Of a stretch of 64,000 nt of DNA, positions 16,558 to 24,972 are shown piece after piece. The notes beneath the pieces are model-generated. The model had not been told where the DNA came from. It saw nothing but the letters and a program-made list of their open reading frames with translations, and ran no database searches. Position 1 is the stretch's first letter, and each line of letters opens with the position of its first letter. The position numbers and the translations under genes are program-made. This DNA comes from Bacteroidales bacterium H4 (GTDB lineage: Bacteria; Bacteroidota; Bacteroidia; Bacteroidales; Muribaculaceae), in assembly GCA_001701165.1 (NCBI GenBank), contig DAAP01000012.1, positions 62,001-126,000 of the forward strand, given 5' to 3'.

Positions 16558-19392
16558 TCACTCCTTACAATCTTCCGTTGCCTTGACGGAAGATGTAACC
16601 TCGTCTACAAGGTAGGCTATGGATTTGTAGGGTACTCCGCTATTGGTGGTCAGACCTATTTCGCATGTGCGCGAATTGGAATATCCCTCGGCCACATGTG
16701 CGGACTCGATTTGCGGGCGTAGCTTGCGTAGTGCCCAACTATTTAACTCGGGCAACATAAAACCTTTATCGCCTGCAAAACCGCAACAGCCGACCTCTGT
16801 GGGCACCAGTACGTCCGTGGAACAGCGTCGTGCCAAACCTATTATGGTGTCTGCCAGTTCCATATGGCGCGTCGAGCAGGTAACATGTACTGCCACAGGA
16901 CGGTCTATAGGCCGGAAATGCAAATGCGGAGCCAAGAATGTGGCAATAAACTCGGCAGGCTCGTAAAGGTGCATACTCTTGATATGGTTGCGCATACGAT
17001 GCAGGCACGGACTCTGATCGCACAATACCGGATAGCGACCGTTGTCACTGGCTTCAAGCAATGCTTTTTCTAATTCGGCGGTCTTGCGATCAGCTATATC
17101 GGGCATACCCTTGCTTTCCCAAATCATACCACAGCATAGGCGCTTCATATCCTTGGGGTATATGACTTCGTATCCGGCCTTATTGCATAGGCGAGTCATC
17201 ACCGCCACCAGAGGCTCGATTTTGACGCCCTTCTCGGGAGTGCCGCCCATAGTTTGGTTGATGCACGAGGGGAAGTATACAACCTTACGCGGAAGCTCGG
17301 AGGGCCGGGGTGCGTCTTTGGGCAAACGACAAGCCGTGGGCAAAGCGGCTGTCCACAGTGGTACTCCGATATGATGAAGGGTACGACCTATGGAGTTAAC
17401 GGCATTGTCGCCCAATATACGGCGTACTCCCGAAGCAGTGGACAGCACCGGACGAAGCGTGGCCTCGATGCCGGCCATGTGGTTGGCCGCCCAATTGCCG
17501 GTCTTGTAGCCTATGGATGTAGGCGGGAGGTTGCGTTGGCGTATATGGTGTACCATTTCGCCGGCATTGATGTGCATAGGACACGACAGCGAACACAAGC
17601 CGTCACCGGCGCAAGTGGCATCTCCAAGTCGTGCAAACTGGCGACGCAGGGTCTTAAGAAGTCCGGGATTCTCGCCGCTGCGTTCCAGACGGGAGATTTC
17701 ACGCTGGACAACTACGCGTTGGCGTGCCGAGAGGCTAAATCCGCATGAAACGCAATTGACCTCACAGAAGCCGCATTCGATGCAGCGATCAACTTCGGAA
17801 TCGGTCAAAGGCAGCGATTTCAAGGCCTTGATATAACATTCGGGGTCATCGTTGAAGACAACTCCGGGGTTAAGTATTCCATGCGGATCGAGAGCATGCT
17901 TGAGGCGACGCATGAAGTTGTAGGCTTTGGGTCCCCACTCTTTACGCACAAAAGGCGCCATATTGCGTCCGGTGCCATGTTCGGCCTTGAGCGAGCCGCC
18001 GTATTCGTCTACCACCAAATGTTCTATGGCCTGCATCAGACCCTTATAGCGGTCTATTTCGGCCTGTGTATCAAAACTTTGAGCTATCACAAAGTGGTAG
18101 TTGCCTTCGAGAGCATGTCCGTAGATGCACGCGTCATCATATCCGGCATCAATGAGCAACTGTTGCAATTTGACCGATGCTTCGGGCAGGTCATCGATAT
18201 GGAATGCTATGTCTTCTATCAAGGCGGTGGTGCCTAAGGGTCGAGTACCGCCCACAGCCGGGAAAACCCCGCTGCGCATTCCCCACCATTTGCCGTACTC
18301 GGCCGGGTCGGTGGTGAAATGCGGCTCTACATACATCTTAAAAGATCGCAGAGTCTCCATGATAGCTGAAATATTGGCTTGGAGGGAGGCTTCGTCATCG
18401 GCCTTGGTCTCCAACAATAGCGCGGTCAGGCCCTCGCCGGTGGTGTCATTGACAGATGCAAGGGATTTTTTGTCAAGAAGCTCACAAGAGTATACCGGAG
18501 CTTGCTTGCGCATAGCCACGACTGCACGACAAGCCTCGGCCAAATCCTCAAAATAAAGCATTGCACTGGCTCCAAGCAGATACAGATGGGAGGTCTCAAC
18601 TGTAGCGCTGTACATAAAGCCGAGCGTGCCTTCGCTTCCTACCATGCAATGGGCAATAATGTCAAACGGATCATCGTAAACGACAAACGGACGAAGATTG
18701 AGACCCGTGACATTTTTTATGGAGTATTTACGCTTGATCTGAGCTACCAATTCGGCGTCAGAGCGTATTTCATCGCGTATGTCGCAGATTTCGCGTATGA
18801 TCTCGGGGTGTGCTTGCTCGAAATTCCTGCGAGAATCCTCATCTGCGGTATCAAGCATGGTTCCGTCTGCCAAAATGATACCCATCGATCGAAGTATGCG
18901 GTCGCTGTTGGCGTGCGTACCGCAATTCATACCCGAGGCATTGTTGATGATGATGCCGCCGACCATAGCAGATTTTTTTGAAGCCGGATCGGGTGCGAAC
19001 ATCCGTCCGTAAGGCGCAAGCAGTTCGTTGACACGCTGCCCTATTATGCCGGGCTGCAAGGTGATGATGGAGGCATCGCCCGAGATTTCATAATCTTCCC
19101 AATTCTTGCCGGCGACTATGAGTATCGAGTCGCTGATGGCCTGGCCGGAAAGGCTGGTACCGGCAGCCCGAAAGGTCACGGGAAGATGGTAGTCGCTGGC
19201 CATGCGGAGAATTATCGAAACCTCCTCACGATTTTTTGCACGTACAACCACCTTGGGTATAAGATGATAGAATCCGGCATCGGCTCCCCATGCGAGGCGA
19301 CGTAATTCATCGGTATAAACGCGGTCGGCGTCTATGGTCTTTTTTAATTCTCGTATGAACGCCTTAATTGCGTTCTGCTTATGGTCAGGCAT
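16558..19392 (-). CDS. FAD-binding and 4Fe-4S oxidoreductase, D-lactate dehydrogenase-like
   Basis: 944 residues, cytoplasmic or membrane-peripheral. The N-terminal half is a PCMH-type FAD domain (PVTFRAAGTSLSGQAISD, then PGIIGQRVNELLAPYGRMFAPDPAS) with an FAD-oxidase C-terminal domain ending in HALDPHGILNPGV. Next come two Fe-S clusters: CIECGFCEVNC near residue 535 and CAGDGLCSLSCP near 597. Two CCG motifs follow (CCGMIWESKG near 752 and CCGFAGDKGF near 868), as in GlpC/GlcF. This architecture is that of Dld-II-type D-lactate or 2-hydroxyacid dehydrogenases. In a cluster with MurQ, which releases D-lactate, the natural reading is D-lactate oxidation to pyruvate. The substrate is inferred. 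Confidence 0.85.
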   Translation of the reverse strand: MPDHKQNAIKAFIRELKKTIDADRVYTDELRRLAWGADAGFYHLIPKVVVRAKNREEVSIILRMASDYHLPVTFRAAGTSLSGQAISDSILIVAGKNWEDYEISGDASIITLQPGIIGQRVNELLAPYGRMFAPDPASKKSAMVGGIIINNASGMNCGTHANSDRILRSMGIILADGTMLDTADEDSRRNFEQAHPEIIREICDIRDEIRSDAELVAQIKRKYSIKNVTGLNLRPFVVYDDPFDIIAHCMVGSEGTLGFMYSATVETSHLYLLGASAMLYFEDLAEACRAVVAMRKQAPVYSCELLDKKSLASVNDTTGEGLTALLLETKADDEASLQANISAIMETLRSFKMYVEPHFTTDPAEYGKWWGMRSGVFPAVGGTRPLGTTALIEDIAFHIDDLPEASVKLQQLLIDAGYDDACIYGHALEGNYHFVIAQSFDTQAEIDRYKGLMQAIEHLVVDEYGGSLKAEHGTGRNMAPFVRKEWGPKAYNFMRRLKHALDPHGILNPGVVFNDDPECYIKALKSLPLTDSEVDRCIECGFCEVNCVSCGFSLSARQRVVVQREISRLERSGENPGLLKTLRRQFARLGDATCAGDGLCSLSCPMHINAGEMVHHIRQRNLPPTSIGYKTGNWAANHMAGIEATLRPVLSTASGVRRILGDNAVNSIGRTLHHIGVPLWTAALPTACRLPKDAPRPSELPRKVVYFPSCINQTMGGTPEKGVKIEPLVAVMTRLCNKAGYEVIYPKDMKRLCCGMIWESKGMPDIADRKTAELEKALLEASDNGRYPVLCDQSPCLHRMRNHIKSMHLYEPAEFIATFLAPHLHFRPIDRPVAVHVTCSTRHMELADTIIGLARRCSTDVLVPTEVGCCGFAGDKGFMLPELNSWALRKLRPQIESAHVAEGYSNSRTCEIGLTTNSGVPYKSIAYLVDEVTSSVKATEDCKE

Positions 19393-19442
19393 CTAGTTTG
19401 ACAGTCTTGATAATGCTTGTATTGCGTATAGCGTATGGCTTA

Positions 19443-19546
19443 AGTGATTGGGATAAGGAATTAGGGATTGGCGACTATATCGCATTGGCTGATACACCTA
19501 TATCGCTTCGTCCCTATTCTCCCATAATTCCTATTTCCCCATCACT
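19443..19546. repeat. Long imperfect inverted repeat between namZ and the oxidase gene
   Basis: Arms at about 19443-19467 and 19521-19546 pair over roughly 25 positions with a few mismatches and bulges (AGTGAT pairs with ATCACT, and AGGAATTA with TAATTCCT). The loop contains the 9-mer ctatatcgc twice. It fills most of the 161-bp gap after the namZ stop codon. It lacks a T tract, so it may be a processing or stability element rather than a terminator. Confidence 0.45.
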
Positions 19547-19553
19547 CGCTTTA

Positions 19554-20792
19554 TTATTTATACAGATAGTATGGTTTGGAGGCCTCTTTGAAAGCGGCTG
19601 CATCCTTATTCCAGTAGTCGATGATATCTGCCACTTTGTGGCGACGGCCGAAGCGGCGGCGTATCTCCTTGCTACCGGAAACCTTGTCGAACATATCAAA
19701 GCGTCCGGAGTCGGCATTGCCTTCTTTGAAAGTAGCCTTTTCGGGATTCATATCCGCCATTTCCTGCATTACGTAGAACTGTATCAGCGACAACGGGGCA
19801 GCCTCGGCATCGGTGATATATACTTCCACGCCCTGGATGTTTTCTCCCTTATAAGCGCTATAGAAGGGCTTGATGTGTATGGGGCGGAACATCACTCCGG
19901 GCAGGGCAAGTCCGTTGAGGCGGCGAGCCAATTCCTCGGCGTTGGTCCAAGGTGCACAGAATAGCTTGAAAGGCATAGTGTAACCCACACCGATATTTAC
20001 GTATCCCAATTCGCCCAATATACCGCTGACGGGATAGAGTACCGCAGCCTCGGGGTTGGGAATATGCGGTGAGGGCAGCACCCAAGGCATCTCGGTCTGC
20101 GCGAAGGTCATATTTCGTCGCCAGCCATCCATAGGGACAACGGTAAGCTTAACTTTCTTCTTGCCTATCATGCCCTTGTCGTTGAGATACATAGCCAATT
20201 CGCCGGGAGTAAGGCCGTAAAGATACGGAATAGCGAACTGACTGACGAAGGATATGCACGAGTCTTCAACAAGGTTGCCTTCAACCTTGTTTCCGCCTAC
20301 GGGATTGGGTCGGTCAAGAACCATGAATTCCTTGTCGAGTTCGGCGCAGGCTTCCATAGCCAAACCCATAGTGGATATGAAAGTATACGAACGACAGCCT
20401 ATATCCTGAATATCATATACAAGGACGTCCACATCCTTGAGCATCTCGGCAGTGGGCTTGCGATTTTTGCCGTATATGGAATATACAGTGACACCGGTGG
20501 CGGGGTCGGTCATATTGTCCACGTGGTCGCCGGCGTGTACATCGCCTCGGACACCGTGCTCGGGAGCATACAGTCCCACGAGGGTCACGCCGGGCGCCTC
20601 ATGCAGAATGTCGATGGTGCTGCGCAAGTTGTTGTCTACTCCGGTAGGATTGGTAATTAGTCCCACGCGCTTGCCTTTAAGGCCTTCGAAGCCGCGGTCG
20701 CGCAGCACTTCTATGCCGGGCTTGACATGCGCCGTTGCCCCGAGGGCCAAGGCAGCCCCGAGGGCAGCCGCTAATAGTCGTTTGGTTGACAT
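19554..20792 (-). CDS. namZ: Exo-beta-N-acetylmuramidase, NamZ/YbbC type (DUF1343, GH171), exported
   Basis: 412 residues with a signal peptide (about 1-22). DUF1343 hallmarks are present: GLITNPTGVD, LYAPEHGVRGDVHAG, VYDIQDIGCRSYTF and LDRPNPVGG. Bacillus subtilis YbbC (NamZ) and Tannerella homologues release MurNAc from the non-reducing end of glycan strands; the family is GH171. Placed with AmpG, MurT, MurK and MurQ, it would supply periplasmic MurNAc. It lies 75 bp after the AmpG-like gene in the same direction. Confidence 0.9.
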   Translation of the reverse strand: MSTKRLLAAALGAALALGATAHVKPGIEVLRDRGFEGLKGKRVGLITNPTGVDNNLRSTIDILHEAPGVTLVGLYAPEHGVRGDVHAGDHVDNMTDPATGVTVYSIYGKNRKPTAEMLKDVDVLVYDIQDIGCRSYTFISTMGLAMEACAELDKEFMVLDRPNPVGGNKVEGNLVEDSCISFVSQFAIPYLYGLTPGELAMYLNDKGMIGKKKVKLTVVPMDGWRRNMTFAQTEMPWVLPSPHIPNPEAAVLYPVSGILGELGYVNIGVGYTMPFKLFCAPWTNAEELARRLNGLALPGVMFRPIHIKPFYSAYKGENIQGVEVYITDAEAAPLSLIQFYVMQEMADMNPEKATFKEGNADSGRFDMFDKVSGSKEIRRRFGRRHKVADIIDYWNKDAAAFKEASKPYYLYK

Positions 20793-20866
20793 ATCAAGTG
20801 TTTAGATGTAGTATATCTATGATGTAATATTATATCTTGCATTATATCTCCGATACCTAATTGGCG

Positions 20867-22255
20867 TCATTTTTCTTCGGCCTCGTTTGCGGCTGCATTC
20901 TTGGCGCCGTAAGCGGGATCAATATGACGACGTACCAGGAAGGTCACTGCCCAAGTGGCAAGGTTGCAGCCCAGAACCCAGAAGAAGAAGTTGCTGTACG
21001 AGTTGCCCAGTAGGACTTCCTTAATCCATCCTGCTGCCATACCGGGAAGCATCATACCCAAAGCCATGAAAGCTGTGCAAATGGCATAATGGGAAGTTTT
21101 GTAAGGACCATCGGCGAAGTACATCATGAACAGCATGAAAGCTGTAAAGCCAAAGCCGTAGGCAAATTGTTCGAGTACGAGACATGTCCATACAGTTATT
21201 TGTCCGGACAGAGTGCTATACTCAGGCTGAACGTTGGATAGTATAATATAAGCCACACAGTTAAGTGAGGTAGCCAAGGCCATGGGCCAAATCCATTTGC
21301 GCAGACCGCCGCGCGATGCGCAGATACCACCGATAATGCCGCCGATGGTGAGACCGATGATGGCGAGTGTTCCATAGGACAGACCTACCTGTTCGGGGGT
21401 CATACCCAAGCCGCCGGCATCACGACTGGCTAATAGGAACGGCTGGCACAATTTGACTACCTGAGCTTCGGGAAGACGATAGAGGAGCATGAAAAGCATA
21501 GCCAGTATCACGTGCTTTTTCTGGAAGAAGGTTACGAAAGATCCGCCAAATTCACGCATGATGGCTCCGGCAGTTTTCTTTTGTACATTTGAACCTACGG
21601 CACGGTCTGTCTTGGGATAAGGCAGAATGAAAGCATGATATAGGAACACTATGGCAAAGAATACAGAGCATCCGGCAACGGTCCATTTCCATGCAGCGGC
21701 TTTATCTCCATCCAAAGCAACTGTAAGCGCACCGGCAATCATCACCAGACCGCCTTGTCCAAAGACATTGGCACAACGGTAGAAAGTTGAGCGAATACCG
21801 ACAAACAAAGACTGCTGGTTAGTGTCCAAGGCTATCATATAGAAGCCGTCGGAGGCTATGTCATGTGTGGCCGAGCAGAAAGCGGTAAAAACGTAAAAGA
21901 ACAGGCAAATGGTAAACTCATTAATGTGAAGTCCGGCCTTGATTTCCTCACCCGTAGGCTGCGGCAGTGTAAAAGCTATACCGGCAAGACCTACAGCCAC
22001 ACACAATTGCATGATTACAGTCCACCAGCGTTTTGTCTTCATAATATCCACCAATGGGCCCCAGAAGGGTTTGATGACCCAAGGTAGATACAGCCAGCCT
22101 GTGTAAAGGGCGGCATCGGTTTCGCTCATGCCCAATTGGGTGAAAAGTACCATCGTCACCATATTGATGAAGATGAAGGGGATACCTTGGGCAAAATACA
22201 GCGTCGGTATCCATGCCCACGGGTTGCGCTTAGTCGCTTTTTCGGTTTGTGACAT
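20867..22255 (-). CDS. ampG: AmpG-like MFS muropeptide permease
   Basis: 462 residues from the ATG at 22255. A TTG nine codons upstream is possible but less likely. About 12 membrane helices are visible, with the opening WIPTLYFAQGIPF followed by YTGWLYLPWVIKPFWGPLVD, the pattern of AmpG permeases and their SLC33-like relatives. AmpG imports GlcNAc-anhydroMurNAc peptides from the periplasm. The surrounding murein genes support this over other MFS substrates. A short hairpin (cggact/agtccg) overlaps the upstream side of the start. Confidence 0.85.
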   Translation of the reverse strand: MSQTEKATKRNPWAWIPTLYFAQGIPFIFINMVTMVLFTQLGMSETDAALYTGWLYLPWVIKPFWGPLVDIMKTKRWWTVIMQLCVAVGLAGIAFTLPQPTGEEIKAGLHINEFTICLFFYVFTAFCSATHDIASDGFYMIALDTNQQSLFVGIRSTFYRCANVFGQGGLVMIAGALTVALDGDKAAAWKWTVAGCSVFFAIVFLYHAFILPYPKTDRAVGSNVQKKTAGAIMREFGGSFVTFFQKKHVILAMLFMLLYRLPEAQVVKLCQPFLLASRDAGGLGMTPEQVGLSYGTLAIIGLTIGGIIGGICASRGGLRKWIWPMALATSLNCVAYIILSNVQPEYSTLSGQITVWTCLVLEQFAYGFGFTAFMLFMMYFADGPYKTSHYAICTAFMALGMMLPGMAAGWIKEVLLGNSYSNFFFWVLGCNLATWAVTFLVRRHIDPAYGAKNAAANEAEEK

Positions 22256-22484
22256 ATTGTTTTCGATGTTTTCCGGACTCAAAAGTCCGAACCGTCGCTT
22301 ACTGCGTCGGTAAAGGGTTTGTTTATTGGTGTTGGATTGTCTCGATTATCGCTCCGCACATTTTGGCGGATTATTATTCTGTTGTTTGGCAGTTCGGACA
22401 CAGGCGCGATTGCGCTATCGATGTCCTTAGACCTATTTGTATAGTTATCTCTGTCGCTACATCATTTGCCGTATCGCATTGACA

Positions 22485-23810
22485 TTATTTATATAGTGTC
22501 TCGATGGAGGCGTCTATGAAGTAGTGACGCAGTATTTGGTCGTATTTGTAGCCTCGGGCGCCCATGACGGCAGCGCCTATCTGGCATAAGCCTACGCCGT
22601 GCCCCCACCCTGCTCCATGCAGCACAAAGGCTTCGGGAAGTCCGGTGGCATCATCTACATTCACGCGTTCGACTACAAAGGCCGAAGAGTATAGATGGCT
22701 TGACGATAAGGTCTTGCGTATCTCCAATTCCTTGCCTATAATCATCGTACGCTTGGTGCCTACAATCTTGAGACGCACGATGCGTCCCGAAGTACCGCGC
22801 TCCAAAGGTATCATATCTACGATGTCGCCAAAGTCTATACCACTGCGTCGTGCGGCCAATTCGCTGAGCTCTTGGCGTGTGTAGCGCACTTCCCAGCGGT
22901 AGAAGTCCTTGGTTTCTTGATCGTAGTTGTTGAGTACCTGCGAAAGGATTGCCGCATCTGAAGTATTGCAGAAAGCCTCGGGTCGTGTTTGTATCCATTG
23001 CGAGGCTGCACTCTCATCACGTAAGTCGGGGTAATCGCCTTCGGCTACACCGTCTCGACGAGCGCCCAGGTAATGGAAGTGCTTGGGCTCCCAGCAGTAC
23101 TCGAATTGCTCGAAGACGCCGCCGCAGCATTTGCTGAAACGCGCATCGCACAATCCTCCGTCATATACCAATACCTGTCCGCGTGTGGCGGCTATGGCTT
23201 CGGCAACCTTGGGCGTAGACTGACGCGTAACACCCTGATAGCGTTGGCAGTGGTCATCCGCGCAGACATCAAAGTTGACATGGTCTTCGCGATCGTACCA
23301 CTTGACGCGTTCGCTTTCCGTCTCGGTACATGCATTGTATTTGGAACCACTTTCGGCTATGGCCTTATTCTTCTGAATTTGAGCCAGCAGCCACGAACGC
23401 GAAATCACTGCGTGAGCCTTGAGCAGTTCCAGCGATGCATTAGCGCTCATCTCAGAGGATATGACACTGAGCAAGTAGTCCTCAACGGGCAATACGTTGA
23501 TTATGGTCAATTTGTCGCCTTCGACAATAAAAGATGCACTGCCACTGAAACGCTGATTTTCTTTGCGTTCCCAGTGAAAGTTGACACCGATGACAACATC
23601 CTTGATTTCAAAGATGTCTTGGCGTGTTTTGGGATGAAAGGCGATAGTGTCGTACTCACGATTTTGCCAGACAATGCGTCCGCCTTCTGTTATGGCAAGG
23701 CTTTGCGCCCCGGTAACAGTATTACCATCTGCAGTGGTGAAGTCGCCAAGAAAGTCTACATCTATGCGCGGCGCGCTTAGGATACCAACTTTGATATGCG
23801 GTTCGTTCAT
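22485..23810 (-). CDS. SpoIID/LytB domain protein
   Basis: 441 residues, no clear signal peptide. The SpoIID core is evident: LLSVISSEMSANASLELLKAHAVISRSW in the middle and GAGWGHGVGLCQIGA near residues 395-410, followed by MGARGYKYDQILRHYF. SpoIID is a lytic transglycosylase acting on peptide-free (denuded) glycan, and LytB enhances an amidase. A Cys-rich patch (CSKCC-type, near CGGVFEQFEYC) could bind metal. This organism type does not sporulate, so the role must be in murein turnover. It sits 16 bp downstream of the DUF4922 gene, suggesting one transcript. Confidence 0.87.
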   Translation of the reverse strand: MNEPHIKVGILSAPRIDVDFLGDFTTADGNTVTGAQSLAITEGGRIVWQNREYDTIAFHPKTRQDIFEIKDVVIGVNFHWERKENQRFSGSASFIVEGDKLTIINVLPVEDYLLSVISSEMSANASLELLKAHAVISRSWLLAQIQKNKAIAESGSKYNACTETESERVKWYDREDHVNFDVCADDHCQRYQGVTRQSTPKVAEAIAATRGQVLVYDGGLCDARFSKCCGGVFEQFEYCWEPKHFHYLGARRDGVAEGDYPDLRDESAASQWIQTRPEAFCNTSDAAILSQVLNNYDQETKDFYRWEVRYTRQELSELAARRSGIDFGDIVDMIPLERGTSGRIVRLKIVGTKRTMIIGKELEIRKTLSSSHLYSSAFVVERVNVDDATGLPEAFVLHGAGWGHGVGLCQIGAAVMGARGYKYDQILRHYFIDASIETLYK

Positions 23811-23826
23811 GATACGCAGTGTTTAT

Positions 23827-24768
23827 TTATTTAACATTTGATGCTATTGCCGTGATTTCGTCGAGGTTGAGACACAGCTCGTTATAGATGCGACGTATAA
23901 TGTCGGCGTCCATGCGTTCGAAGTCTTCGGGACGGGGCGTGATGAATACGCCGCCCATGTCCACGGATGCCGGCGACAGCAGCATACAATCCTTGCCTTC
24001 TGTACCATAGAAGGAGGGGCGATGACGTTTACGCGGAATTACAACCATACGGATACCGGCCGGTGTGGCATAGCACAAAATGTTCATCATTGGCTCGCGC
24101 TCGCCTTCGGGCACGGGGATGGCGCTGTACAGGCGTCCGAACAAGCGTGCTCCGGCTTCGGAATCTTCTGCATCAATCACAAAAATCTTCAGCGGCAATG
24201 TATCCACCAAAGCCAAAGTAGCGCCTTCGTCCTCAATTATGGTCTTCAGTTCGGCATCCTCGAGGTCGTCTCCCAAAGTAAGGAAGTCACTGTTTCCGGC
24301 CTGGAAGTGCATGTGGTCGGGAGCGGAGGCTCCACACTTGGGCCCGTTATAAAAGACTGTATACTCGTCCAGTTGGGCGGCCAAATCCATCATATCCTTA
24401 GCGCGATCTGCCACCAACTGGTCGACATGACGATTGTCGGGGATGGTGAGGTGGCGCGGAAATATGGGGAAGGGATTGATCAGTACTATGTACTTATCGT
24501 TATCGCCCCAGAGCAGTCCGGTCTGTACGGCGGGACGGTTGGCCTCGCACAAAAAACATTTACGTTCTTTGAGACTTTTGGCGTCCACCTTAGCGGCAGA
24601 CGATACGATGCGCGCGGGATTGAATTGAACTTTTATATGCATTCCATCGACATCGAGAGTCTTGACCTTAACGGTCTTAAGGGCTTCGAAGTTGTTGGCG
24701 GCCTGCTCCCATACGGCGCATTGATCCTTAATCAGTTGGTTGGCTTGTTGTGATGTGATTGTGGACAT
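23827..24768 (-). CDS. DUF4922 protein, GalT/HIT-like nucleotide-sugar phosphorylase fold
   Basis: 313 residues, cytoplasmic. The key motif HMHFQAGNSDF (His151, His153, Gln155) is the HxHxQ active-site pattern of the GalT/Ap4A-phosphorylase/GDP-hexose-phosphorylase branch of the HIT superfamily. A Cys pair (CFLCEAN near residue 70) could bind zinc. ILINPFPIFPRHLTIP also resembles GDP-hexose phosphorylases (VLINPYP-type stretch). The reaction is not established: a nucleotide-sugar or dinucleotide phosphorylase or transferase is the inference. It lies in the murein cluster between a glycosyltransferase and SpoIID. Confidence 0.75.
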   Translation of the reverse strand: MSTITSQQANQLIKDQCAVWEQAANNFEALKTVKVKTLDVDGMHIKVQFNPARIVSSAAKVDAKSLKERKCFLCEANRPAVQTGLLWGDNDKYIVLINPFPIFPRHLTIPDNRHVDQLVADRAKDMMDLAAQLDEYTVFYNGPKCGASAPDHMHFQAGNSDFLTLGDDLEDAELKTIIEDEGATLALVDTLPLKIFVIDAEDSEAGARLFGRLYSAIPVPEGEREPMMNILCYATPAGIRMVVIPRKRHRPSFYGTEGKDCMLLSPASVDMGGVFITPRPEDFERMDADIIRRIYNELCLNLDEITAIASNVK

Positions 24769-24888
24769 CGCTATGATGTTGTTGCTATTATGGTGTATGG
24801 ATAATTACATGGCTACGACCCGGCTAATTTATATGGCGCTGAACCATACAGCCGACTTTGCTTTACGCCACGAAAAACCGTTGGCACG

Positions 24889-24917
24889 GGGCTGCCCTCT
24901 CATGGAGAGGACAGCCC
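24889..24917 (-). terminator. Hairpin after the glycosyltransferase gene
   Basis: The arms 24889-24901 and 24905-24917 pair over 13 bp with one mismatch and a 3-base loop. On the minus strand a TTTTT run follows about 11 nt later. It lies 56 bp past the glycosyltransferase stop and could be a terminator or attenuator inside the cluster. Confidence 0.6.
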
Positions 24918-24972
24918 GATACTCAAGCGGGTTTGGAGGTTGTCCCTTTGGGTTGTCTACTTACAGGACGCC

